DNA of 64,000 nt from an uncultured Saprospiraceae bacterium (GTDB taxonomy: Bacteria; Bacteroidota; Bacteroidia; Chitinophagales; Saprospiraceae), in assembly GCA_938015805.1 (NCBI GenBank), contig CALLXF010000058.1, positions 1 to 64,000 on the forward strand, read 5' to 3'. Of the stretch, positions 9,803 to 17,414 are shown in pieces. The position numbers were made by a program, and so were the translations under genes. How positions within the stretch are numbered: the first letter of the stretch is position 1; each line of letters begins with the position of its first letter. Below the pieces are notes generated by a model, which was given only the letters and a program-made list of their open reading frames with translations, searched no databases and was not told the origin of the DNA.

Positions 9803-10417
9803 TCAGAGCTCTATCTGGCTAAAAACGTAAAACATCTCGCCTGCTATTTCCAGACTTTTATTTGCATAAACTTCCAGTTGCTCGGGCGTCCCATCAGAGA
9901 TCTTAGGATCGGTAAAACTAATCGGAATCCTTTTCTCTGCACCAGAGATTGCGGGGCAATTTTGATCTGCATCGCTGCAAGTCATAATCGCAGCATAGCC
10001 ATCTAAAGGATTAAAAGGATGATCGTATACTTTAGAAAAACTGATGATAGCATCCATATCTGCATCATACTTTATAGCATATATAGGATTAGAAGCAGGA
10101 GCTAAAGTGATGATTTTAAAACCCTGAGACTCAAGGGTGTCTTTTACGGCAGTATATAATGCGGTGGCCTCTGTCCCTCCAGAGTAACAAGACACATACC
10201 CTATATCAAACCAATACGCGGCAACTCTTGCCCATATCTGAGAAAGATGAGATCTACGAGAATTATGAGTACAAATAAAATTTAGTCGGATCTCTAATCC
10301 CTCATTTACCTTAGCCTGTATATAATCGACTAAAGGCTGTAAAACCTTCCGACGCTGCTCAGAAATCTCGTTTAAATGTAATCCCTCTACGGTTTTTATT
10401 AAATCATTATACAACAT
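9803..10417 (-). CDS. Low-molecular-weight phosphatase / ArsC-like protein
   Basis: A 204-residue protein with a low-molecular-weight tyrosine phosphatase fold. The P-loop near residue 49 reads CTHNSRRS, matching the CX5R(S) signature, and this family is also used by thioredoxin-coupled arsenate reductases. Later segments include SGGTEATALY and a CSDADQNCP region with extra cysteines that could serve as resolving thiols. It is divergent from arsM, which favours an arsenate-reduction role, but dephosphorylation of proteins or small molecules is possible. A TACCTTTG box at 10517-10524 could drive it with a long leader. Confidence 0.75.
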   Translation of the reverse strand: MLYNDLIKTVEGLHLNEISEQRRKVLQPLVDYIQAKVNEGLEIRLNFICTHNSRRSHLSQIWARVAAYWFDIGYVSCYSGGTEATALYTAVKDTLESQGFKIITLAPASNPIYAIKYDADMDAIISFSKVYDHPFNPLDGYAAIMTCSDADQNCPAISGAEKRIPISFTDPKISDGTPEQLEVYANKSLEIAGEMFYVFSQIEL

Positions 10418-10516
10418 AAATATTATAATTTTTCACCTCTATTTTAACCTTTCTAAAAAACTTAACCTATGAACTTAAAAGGTTTAAAATTGTAAGATAG
10501 ATATTAATTATTTAGG

Positions 10517-10524
10517 CAAAGGTA
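10517..10524 (-). promoter_or_regulatory. Putative -7 box for the phosphatase/ArsC-like gene
   Basis: The minus strand reads TACCTTTG, an exact TAnnTTTG match in the divergent arsM region. It would give a leader of about 90 bases. A near match on the plus strand, TAGCTTTA at 10552-10559, could serve arsM. No ArsR operator was recognised. Confidence 0.35.
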
Positions 10525-10578
10525 AAGACAAATTTCATGATCTATATTGCTTAGCTTTACATTACATTTAAGAAAAAG

Positions 10579-11631
10579 ATGGATACAAAACACGAAGAAG
10601 TAAAAGAGTACTACGGTAAAGAATTAACTCACTCTGATGATTTAAAAACCAATGCCTGTTGTACAATAGAAGAACCTCCTAAACATATCAAAGCGATTTT
10701 AGCAAAGATCCACGATGATGTAATAACAAAATACTACGGATGTGGTCTTACTATTCCTTATCAGCTAGAAGGCCTGAGGGTTTTAGACTTAGGCTCAGGT
10801 AGTGGAAGAGATTGTTACATTGCTTCTAAACTCGTAGGTCCTAATGGTCATGTAGTCGGTATAGATATGACAGATGAGCAACTGGCTGTCGCCAATGAGC
10901 ATATCGATTATCACATGGAGCAGTTTGGGTTTGATAAACCTAACGTCGAATTTATAAAAGGAAATATAGATGAGCTAGGAGAACTCGATTTAGAGGAAGG
11001 AAGTTTTGACCTGATCATATCTAACTGTGTAATAAACCTGGCGGTCGATAAACAGAAAGTCTTAAAAGATGCTTTTAAATTACTAAAGCCTGGAGGGGAG
11101 ATGTATTTTTCTGATGTATACGCAGATCGACGCGTACCGATTTCCCTGCAGAAAAATCCAGTGTTATGGGGCGAGTGCCTTAGTGGAGCATTATACTGGA
11201 ATGACTTTTTAAATTATTCTAAAAATGCTGGATTTACAGATCCTCGTGTAGTAGAAACTCATCCGATCACTGTCGAAAATAATGAACTCCAGGAACTTAT
11301 CGGAGACATCACTTTTTACTCTGTTACTTATCGCTTGTTTAAAATAGAAGGTTTAGAATCTGACTGCGAGGACTACGGTCAATCTGTTAGATATAAAGGA
11401 ACGATCAAAGGAAAAGAACATAGCTTTGATCTCGATGACCATCATCATTTCCCAAAAGGAAAAATGATAACGGTATGTGGCAATACGTATAAGATGTTAT
11501 CAGATACGCGACTTGCAGATGCCTTCGAATTTTTTGGAACATGGGATACGCATTACGGCATATTTGAAGGTTGTGGAGGAAGTAGTCCGTTTAACAATGT
11601 TACTTCCGAGGCTTCCGCTGATTGCTGCTAG
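10579..11631 (+). CDS. arsM: Arsenite S-adenosylmethionine methyltransferase
   Basis: A 350-residue ArsM that transfers methyl groups from SAM to arsenite to give methylated arsenicals. The SAM-binding motif VLDLGSGSGRD is near 67-77. The three arsenic-binding cysteines of the family are present: Cys55 in YYGCG, Cys150 in ISNCVINL and Cys200 in WGECLSG. A further Cys27-Cys28 pair and a terminal ADCC provide extra thiols. The C-terminal domain (about 240-340) matches the extended form of ArsM. The ATG at 10579 is well placed. It is divergent from the ArsC-like gene. No arsenite efflux pump or ArsR gene is in the window. Confidence 0.9.
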   Translation: MDTKHEEVKEYYGKELTHSDDLKTNACCTIEEPPKHIKAILAKIHDDVITKYYGCGLTIPYQLEGLRVLDLGSGSGRDCYIASKLVGPNGHVVGIDMTDEQLAVANEHIDYHMEQFGFDKPNVEFIKGNIDELGELDLEEGSFDLIISNCVINLAVDKQKVLKDAFKLLKPGGEMYFSDVYADRRVPISLQKNPVLWGECLSGALYWNDFLNYSKNAGFTDPRVVETHPITVENNELQELIGDITFYSVTYRLFKIEGLESDCEDYGQSVRYKGTIKGKEHSFDLDDHHHFPKGKMITVCGNTYKMLSDTRLADAFEFFGTWDTHYGIFEGCGGSSPFNNVTSEASADCC

Positions 11632-11875
11632 TTTAATCGTAGAAGTTTTCTGAAAGGCGGGATTTAAACATCATTTTATTTTTAGTTTCTAGCTAAATAC
11701 AATTTGCTGGATTTGAAGTTTAAAATCTATTCTCCTCAGGTAGAACAGTACATAGATTTCGAAGCCTTCATTTTATAAGTACATTATTTACAATTGTAAT
11801 ATTTTTATGTAGATAGAATGGATTTATTTCTGCTTTGCCAATGATAAAAAATACTGCAGTACATTATCCTAACAA

Positions 11876-12988
11876 TTATACTAAAGACAGTAAATATCCC
11901 AATACTCCTCCTCCTAAAATAAGATAGAGAGTATTGATCCCTTTATAGTAAAAGTAGATAAAAGTGCTTAAAGCAAAAATCAGAATTGTCCTCCAGTCGA
12001 TCAAAATACTTTCACCCATTTTTACTGTAACGACTACCATTACTGCTACGGCCGCAACATTTACTGCTTCTAAAAATGATCTTAATATGGCTGACTTTTG
12101 CATCTTTTTTACAAAATTATTAAGTATCCAAACGTAAAAAAAAGAAGGTAAAAAGATACCTAAGGTCGCTAATATAGCACCCGTAAATCCCCCCACTTTA
12201 TATCCTACAAAAGTTGCGGTAGACAATACTGGACCAGGAGTAACCTGTCCTATAGCGATTGCTTCTACGAGATCTGGATGAGTGAGCCACTCTGTTCCTT
12301 GTATGAGTTCTCCATCGAGATAAGCAAACAGTACATATCCACTTCCAAATAAAACTAAACCTACTTTTAAAAAAATCAAAAACAACTTAAGATGTGTGTA
12401 AGACATCTTAAGCAAAAACATAATTGGAAATAGAGCTACCGATGCAAAACCATCTCGCTTTATTGCTGCTCTAAGTAAAATCATAATGAGTCCAGCACTA
12501 AGAATCAGTACGATCTCATTTATGCCATAAAAGGCAAGTAAAATTACGATAAGGCCTATAATGACGTGGATATAATTCTTAACTGCTTTTTTTCCTAACT
12601 TTAAAATCGCTCCCAGGATAAATGAAATTACAGCTGCCTTAATCCCATTTACGATCGGAACTACCCATTCTATCTCACTAAATTTCTCAAAGAAAACAGC
12701 GATAAAAAGTGTAATGGCCACGGCAGGAATTATAAAACTCATCCCAGCTATAAACAGTCCTTTTACCCCAGCTCTGTGATATCCGCAGTGCATAGTCATC
12801 TCTGTAGAATTAGGACCTGGGATCAGGTTAGTAGCACCCATATAATCCAAAAACTCCTGTGAAGACAACCATTTTTTCTTCTCGACTAGATCGTCTTGCA
12901 TCATTGCGACATGTGCAGCAGGTCCTCCAAATGCAACAAACCCTAATCTTAAAAAATACTGAAATACTTCCTTTGCTGTTCCTTTCAT
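11876..12988 (-). CDS. Chromate transporter family protein (ChrA/CHR)
   Basis: A 370-residue polytopic membrane protein with the two CHR half-domains typical of long-chain chromate transporters. The first half begins with RLGFVAFGGPAAHVAMM and contains LIPGPNSTEM. The second has VGLVLFGSGYVLFAYL and GQVTPGPVLSTATFVGYKVGG. The paired PGP motifs and duplicated layout are the family signature. Known members export chromate with proton exchange; whether this one moves chromate is inferred. It follows the Na/Pi cotransporter gene by 76 bases, with an inverted repeat between them. Confidence 0.88.
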   Translation of the reverse strand: MKGTAKEVFQYFLRLGFVAFGGPAAHVAMMQDDLVEKKKWLSSQEFLDYMGATNLIPGPNSTEMTMHCGYHRAGVKGLFIAGMSFIIPAVAITLFIAVFFEKFSEIEWVVPIVNGIKAAVISFILGAILKLGKKAVKNYIHVIIGLIVILLAFYGINEIVLILSAGLIMILLRAAIKRDGFASVALFPIMFLLKMSYTHLKLFLIFLKVGLVLFGSGYVLFAYLDGELIQGTEWLTHPDLVEAIAIGQVTPGPVLSTATFVGYKVGGFTGAILATLGIFLPSFFYVWILNNFVKKMQKSAILRSFLEAVNVAAVAVMVVVTVKMGESILIDWRTILIFALSTFIYFYYKGINTLYLILGGGVLGYLLSLV

Positions 12989-13002
12989 GTTCTAATGATT
13001 TT

Positions 13003-13048
13003 AATAGTAGATCTTCAGAGTTATTCCCTAACCTGCTGATCTACTATT
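13003..13048. repeat. 11-bp inverted repeat between NptA-like and chrA genes
   Basis: AATAGTAGATC at 13003-13013 is complementary to 13038-13048, with a 24-base loop. On the minus strand no T run follows, so it is a poor terminator. It could be an intercistronic RNA structure or an operator for chrA. Confidence 0.45.
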
Positions 13049-13064
13049 TGCAATTTATGTATTC

Positions 13065-14879
13065 TTATATCTCACCTGCTACTGACTCATTTATATTTAC
13101 GATATGATCACCTACTCTCTCTAGAGAAGAGAAAAGGTTTGTAAATACCATTGCAGCGTTTACATTGTATCCTTCGCTGTTTATCATTTCCTGATTAAAC
13201 TTCCTCATAGAATTACGTTGTATATTAATCTCTTCTTCTAAATCGTAACATTTTCCTAAAGAAGCATCATCATAGGTTGATAAATTTAAATTACGATTCA
13301 TCTCGTCAAATGCTTTTTGAACAATGGCTATCAGCTCGTTTAATTGATTTCTTTGCTCTGGAGAAAAATAAATTTTACGATCTACTTTTGACTCCACGGC
13401 TTTCGCCAATTGGTAAAAGATATCTCCGATACGTTCCATGTCGTTACAAATATTAAAGAAGCTTCTCAGCCTTACACTAGTCTTATGTGTCATCTCCTTA
13501 TCAGACAAGTTGGTTATATACTCTGTGATTTCTTTCTCAAAATTATCCGTAATCTCTTCGTACTTTCTGATCTTAGCAATCAGTTTCATACTTTCTTTAT
13601 CATCAGAAGAGTTAATTAGCTCTTTACTAAATCCTAGCATTCTAGTAGCGATCTCTCCATAACGAGCAACCTCTTGTTGTAGCTCGACTGTTGCTAATTC
13701 TGGTGTTCTATTAGCCGCATTTATAAATTTCAATGTTTCCAGACCATCTTCTCCAGCTTTTTCTGGTACAGTCTTGATAGCCACTTTTATAAGCCATGGA
13801 ACAAATCCAATCAATAAAGCCACATTTAAGATATTAAAAACGGTATGGAAAGCGGCAAGTGTATAGGTATCTAGTCGTTGAGCATCTGTTAAATCCTCTG
13901 TTTTTATTTTTGCATTACTTTCAAATAAGCTAGAGAAATTCTCAACAAAAATACTTAAGTATTCTACTACAAAAGGTAAAAGTAAGACCATCCAAAAAAC
14001 CCCGATTATGTTAAAAAGAGAGTGAATTCTTGCAGATCTTTTAGACTGAGTATTCCCGATAATAGAAGCTAACTCAGCCGTTATAGTAGTCCCTATATTT
14101 TCTCCTAATACCATCGCAGCAGCCACTTCTAATGGCAACCATCCTGCATAGACTAAAGTCAATGTTATCGCCATTGCAGCAGATGATGATTGCACAATTA
14201 CTGTAATAAGTGCTCCTACTAGGACAAATAATATCCTTGAAAAAATTCCGTACTGAGACCACCCCTCTATAAATGCCAGTGCCTCTCCTCCTAAATCTGG
14301 AATCGCATTTTTCAAGAAAGAAAGTCCTAAAAATAAAATAGCAAAACCGATCAAAAATTCTCCCCAGTACTTTCTTTTACCTGTTTTAGAAAATAATAGT
14401 GGTACACCGATAGCAAATAAAGGAATAGAGTATGCACTTAGTTTTACTTTAAAACCAAGAATGGCAATAATCCATCCTGTAACGGTAGTTCCTATGTTTG
14501 CTCCCATCATAATACCTGCAGACTCTACTAAAGAGATTAACCCTGCATTTACAAATGAAACCGTCATTACAGTCGTAGCCGAAGAAGATTGTACTAATGC
14601 TGTTATTAGGAATCCAGTAAATACACCTAGATATCGATTTTTAGTCATCGTCCTCAAAATATTTCGCATTTGCGAACCAGCAGCTCTTTGGATTCCTTCG
14701 CTCATCATTTTCATACCAAAAATGAAAAAAGCCAGGGCTCCGAGAATTTCAAAAATCCCCATTATTCCAAAACTATCGCCTCCTTTACCCTTAGCCATCA
14801 TCTCCGTGGAGTGGAATATTACCAATACCATAATTAATGGTATGATCTTTATTACTTTGCTAGATAAAATTTTACTCAT
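13065..14879 (-). CDS. Na+/phosphate cotransporter with PhoU-like domain
   Basis: A 604-residue inner-membrane carrier. Residues about 35-370 hold two repeats of the Na/Pi cotransporter family, each with the QSSSA signature (QSSSATTVMTVSF and QSSSAAMAITLTL). Residues about 400-600 form a helical PhoU-like domain, as in the bacterial NptA/YjbB group. It would import (or in some homologues export) inorganic phosphate with sodium. The ATG at 14879 is 20 bases after the porin stop, so the two form an operon: the porin passes phosphate through the outer membrane, this protein through the inner one. The operon promoter carries a PHO-like box at 16147-16168. Confidence 0.9.
   Translation of the reverse strand: MSKILSSKVIKIIPLIMVLVIFHSTEMMAKGKGGDSFGIMGIFEILGALAFFIFGMKMMSEGIQRAAGSQMRNILRTMTKNRYLGVFTGFLITALVQSSSATTVMTVSFVNAGLISLVESAGIMMGANIGTTVTGWIIAILGFKVKLSAYSIPLFAIGVPLLFSKTGKRKYWGEFLIGFAILFLGLSFLKNAIPDLGGEALAFIEGWSQYGIFSRILFVLVGALITVIVQSSSAAMAITLTLVYAGWLPLEVAAAMVLGENIGTTITAELASIIGNTQSKRSARIHSLFNIIGVFWMVLLLPFVVEYLSIFVENFSSLFESNAKIKTEDLTDAQRLDTYTLAAFHTVFNILNVALLIGFVPWLIKVAIKTVPEKAGEDGLETLKFINAANRTPELATVELQQEVARYGEIATRMLGFSKELINSSDDKESMKLIAKIRKYEEITDNFEKEITEYITNLSDKEMTHKTSVRLRSFFNICNDMERIGDIFYQLAKAVESKVDRKIYFSPEQRNQLNELIAIVQKAFDEMNRNLNLSTYDDASLGKCYDLEEEINIQRNSMRKFNQEMINSEGYNVNAAMVFTNLFSSLERVGDHIVNINESVAGEI
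13398..13410 (-). repeat. Copy of iterated motif ATTGGCGAAAGCC
   Basis: Minus-strand copy inside the Na/Pi cotransporter gene, where it encodes Leu-Ala-Lys-Ala. See the finding on this motif. Confidence 0.7.
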
Positions 14880-14899
14880 GTTAGTTGATTGGTTTTAAC

Positions 14900-16108
14900 T
14901 TAAAAATGGATGTCCATTTGCATTCTATAAATTAGATCATCATCACTTGTGGCGATAGATCTGTAGGTTATATCTGATTGTACTTTTAATTTATGACCCA
15001 CTATAAATTTTGATAATCCGAGTGTATACTGAGTTTCGTCACTGGCGACTCCTTCCTCTGGCTTTATATCTGTCCATCTTCCGGCAATCTCTACGTTATT
15101 TTTAAACATATATCCTAACGCTACGTTTACCCCAGTCCCCGTATAATAGGTTCCTATTTCCTCTCCTTCTGGACTAAATACTACTGGACCATCCGTAGTC
15201 GCCGTATTTGCATACTCGGCCATCAGCGATATCCCTTGGTATTTAAACATTAAATCTATATGTATATTAGTCAAGTCCTGACCTGAAAATGAGCCATCTC
15301 TATTTACAGGAATAAAACTTCCTTTACGACCTCTTTCTCTTCCTGCTGATTTATTTATATCGTAGGCAAATGCTATAGCTAGCTTAGGCTCGGTTTCTCT
15401 CTTTACTGCTGACCCAACATAAGCTCCCTTTGACTTAAATTGTCCAAATGGAAAAGCTTCTACTTTCATAGTAACAGATGAACCACCCACGTTAGCTGCT
15501 GTAATATTTTTACCTTCTCCTGAAGTCCATGCTACAGTTTCTTGTACTAAGAATTTCTGCCCAAAAGTGTGGTGATATTTTAGCATTATTCCGACATCAC
15601 GATCCAAGGTAAATCGGGAATTTAATCTAGACCGATCTACAAACTGTAAGTTCCCAGAGGAGACAACTCGCTCTCTATTACCAGGCAATTTTCCTTGACC
15701 AGCCCAAAGAGAAAAATTATTATAAAAATTCCACTCAATAGCAGCATCTAAAATAATATTAGCAGCATTACTAAAGTTATCACTATTTCCTCCTCCATTA
15801 TCTCTATTAGATAATGCTAACTCTGCTTTATACTTTAGTTTAGGTGTAAAAGCAAAACCGTTAAATTTCAATCTAGATCTTCTAATAAAAACCCTAGATG
15901 ACCGATCTTCTAAGGAGCCTAGATCGTCCTCTGCGACACTCCAGTCTGACTGGAACAAGGTCTGAAATCTAAATCCTATTTTCATTGTAAAAGAAGAATC
16001 TTGAGCTGTAATTTGTAGGCCTTTACCAAATTTCGGTGCTTTGATTTGGGCCGATATAAAACCTACCCATAAACAACACATTAGTGTTGTTAATAATTTA
16101 ATTTTCAT
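14900..16108 (-). CDS. Phosphate-selective porin, OprP/OprO type
   Basis: About 402 residues from the ATG at 16108. A TTG at 16120 would only add four residues before the signal peptide (MKIKLLTTLMCCLWVGFISAQ), so the ATG is preferred. The mature protein is an outer-membrane barrel with FTMKIGFRFQTLFQSDW, RSRLKFNGFAFTPKLKYKAEL and a terminal aromatic (IHF), all as in the OprO/OprP porin family. The family forms anion- or phosphate-selective trimeric channels. It is followed by the Na/Pi cotransporter 20 bases on. The promoter has a TACTTTTG -7 box with two exact 11-base TTAACATTGG repeats directly upstream, which suggests phosphate control. Confidence 0.87.
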   Translation of the reverse strand: MKIKLLTTLMCCLWVGFISAQIKAPKFGKGLQITAQDSSFTMKIGFRFQTLFQSDWSVAEDDLGSLEDRSSRVFIRRSRLKFNGFAFTPKLKYKAELALSNRDNGGGNSDNFSNAANIILDAAIEWNFYNNFSLWAGQGKLPGNRERVVSSGNLQFVDRSRLNSRFTLDRDVGIMLKYHHTFGQKFLVQETVAWTSGEGKNITAANVGGSSVTMKVEAFPFGQFKSKGAYVGSAVKRETEPKLAIAFAYDINKSAGRERGRKGSFIPVNRDGSFSGQDLTNIHIDLMFKYQGISLMAEYANTATTDGPVVFSPEGEEIGTYYTGTGVNVALGYMFKNNVEIAGRWTDIKPEEGVASDETQYTLGLSKFIVGHKLKVQSDITYRSIATSDDDLIYRMQMDIHF

Positions 16109-16133
16109 TGGAATTTGCAATTTTTTCCTGCGA

Positions 16134-16141
16134 CAAAAGTA
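16134..16141 (-). promoter_or_regulatory. -7 promoter box of the porin/NptA operon
   Basis: TACTTTTG on the minus strand, an exact TAnnTTTG match, 26 bases upstream of the porin ATG. The phased repeats end five bases upstream of it. Confidence 0.6.
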
Positions 16142-16146
16142 ATTTC

Positions 16147-16168
16147 TCCAATGTTAAGCCAATGTTAA
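16147..16168 (-). promoter_or_regulatory. PHO-box-like direct repeats, porin/NptA operon
   Basis: Two adjoining 11-mers on the minus strand, TTAACATTGGC then TTAACATTGGA, differ only in the last base. The 11-bp spacing puts both on one face of the helix. The layout resembles B. subtilis PhoP sites (TTAACA repeats) and the phase of E. coli PHO boxes. Its place just upstream of a -7 box, before a phosphate porin, fits an activator site. Confidence 0.65.
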
Positions 16169-16256
16169 TTAATCAATAAAAACACCTGTTTAACTGATCG
16201 TAAAATAAACCTACAAAAGATATTTTAAGGAGAACATTTTAAAGGAAAAACATCCT

Positions 16257-17132
16257 TTATGGTAACAATAGAATTTGTAGTTTTTCAAAGTCTATATAGA
16301 TTTCCTTTATCGGAATCTGGTTTAAACTAATGATACCATCTATCTTGACATCTAACTCATCATTTATGGCTTTCAATTCAGTAATACCAAATTGTAAATT
16401 CTTGATGCCCATTTTCCCGAATTGTACTATCTCGATCACTACTGTCTGCTGGTGGGCTACCTCATTCTTATCAAGAGTGTGGACATTTACTGCGGCCGAG
16501 TTTTGGCTAAAAACAGAAGAATTAGCTTTTACTAGTTGGTTATTAATTACAGATACAGAAGATCCAGTATCGAGTCCAAACTTGTATTCCTTTCCATCAA
16601 TTTTTAATGGAACAATAGGAACACCATTTTCTAACCAAATTTTACTAGTGATAAACTGTTGACCACTAGTGTTTTTCACCTGATTACGATCTAAAATCTG
16701 GATGACATTATTTATGTTATCTATAAATAGAACTTCACCCTCTAAAAATCTAGTTCCTATAATTCCTAGCAATTTTTTATTCGTAAACTTTTCTACCGAC
16801 GATAAATCATATGCAAAGGCCTGAATATCATTTAAAACATAATTGCCTAGAGTAATTTTATTTACTACAATTTTTGAAGTGTTTATGGCACCTGTCAAAG
16901 TTTCGAATGCCAAAACATCATGCTGATCTACTTGCTTGTTAATAACTATAGCATCTGCTCCAGTGTCAAAAACGAAGTATCCTTCTTGCCCTTCTAACTC
17001 AGAGGCAATGAGCATTAGACCATCAGCTTTTACAAAAGGAATATGATAAAGGGGCTTAATATTACAATAGCCATAGACGCTAGAGCCTACAATAAAAGAA
17101 AGAGAAAAGAAAATGATTCGAATGAATGACAA
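16257..17132 (-). CDS. Exported retropepsin-like aspartyl protease
   Basis: A 291-residue protein with a signal peptide (about 1-20) and two lobes, each with a catalytic triad motif: FVFDTGADAIVI near 53-64 and FGLDTGSSVSVI near 184-195. This matches the two-domain aspartyl proteases (PF13650/PF13975) common in Bacteroidota. The only sensible start is TTG at 17132; an in-frame stop lies two codons upstream. The substrate is unknown. It stands alone between a terminator and the porin operon. Its promoter region contains four TTAACA-like repeats at exact 11-bp spacing (17189-17227), so it may belong to the same regulon as the phosphate genes. Confidence 0.82.
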   Translation of the reverse strand: MSFIRIIFFSLSFIVGSSVYGYCNIKPLYHIPFVKADGLMLIASELEGQEGYFVFDTGADAIVINKQVDQHDVLAFETLTGAINTSKIVVNKITLGNYVLNDIQAFAYDLSSVEKFTNKKLLGIIGTRFLEGEVLFIDNINNVIQILDRNQVKNTSGQQFITSKIWLENGVPIVPLKIDGKEYKFGLDTGSSVSVINNQLVKANSSVFSQNSAAVNVHTLDKNEVAHQQTVVIEIVQFGKMGIKNLQFGITELKAINDELDVKIDGIISLNQIPIKEIYIDFEKLQILLLP

Positions 17133-17188
17133 AATTTATACTTATTTCTCTAAAAATAGGTACAAAAAAAGTCAAAAACAAGAATTAG

Positions 17189-17227
17189 TTAACAATTTGG
17201 TAACATTGGCTTAATACTTAGATAACA
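17189..17227. promoter_or_regulatory. Four phased PHO-like repeats upstream of the protease
   Basis: On the plus strand TTAACA (17189), GTAACA (17200), TTAATA (17211) and ATAACA (17222) follow one another at exactly 11 bp. They face the opposite way to the porin repeats. The only gene start nearby is the protease at 17132, for which a weak -7 box (TGTTTTTG, minus strand, 17173-17180) lies next to the repeats. Confidence 0.6.
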
Positions 17228-17290
17228 TTGATATGCATTTACAGAGACTATATTATTGATAATGGTAACGCCTTTTTTGACTTAAAAAAG

Positions 17291-17319
17291 AAAAACCCCA
17301 CCAGTCTATACTGATAGGG
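17291..17319 (-). terminator. Rho-independent terminator after the TonB receptor
   Basis: Ten-base arms at 17296-17305 and 17310-17319, with two G-U pairs and a four-base loop, are followed by TTTTT on the minus strand. It ends transcription about 100 bases after the receptor stop. Confidence 0.75.
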
Positions 17320-17414
17320 CTTTATTACTCCAACAAAAATTGGAAAAAATTGCTTCTTATTTAGCAGGTTGCTACTAAAGGTCTTTGCCTTTTATAACTC
17401 TTATTTACTTACTG

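Noticed and set aside
11788-11799. 12-base palindrome TTACAATTGTAA between arsM and chrA
   Set aside because: It is AT-rich, lies between two convergent gene ends, and has no T run or promoter nearby, so it is likely chance.
13003-13048. Inverted repeat as a terminator after the Na/Pi cotransporter
   Set aside because: No T run follows on the transcribed strand and the loop is long, so it is listed as a repeat only.
13410-13662. Plus-strand ORFs inside the Na/Pi cotransporter gene
   Set aside because: They are shadows of a well-supported membrane protein on the other strand and have no recognisable domain.
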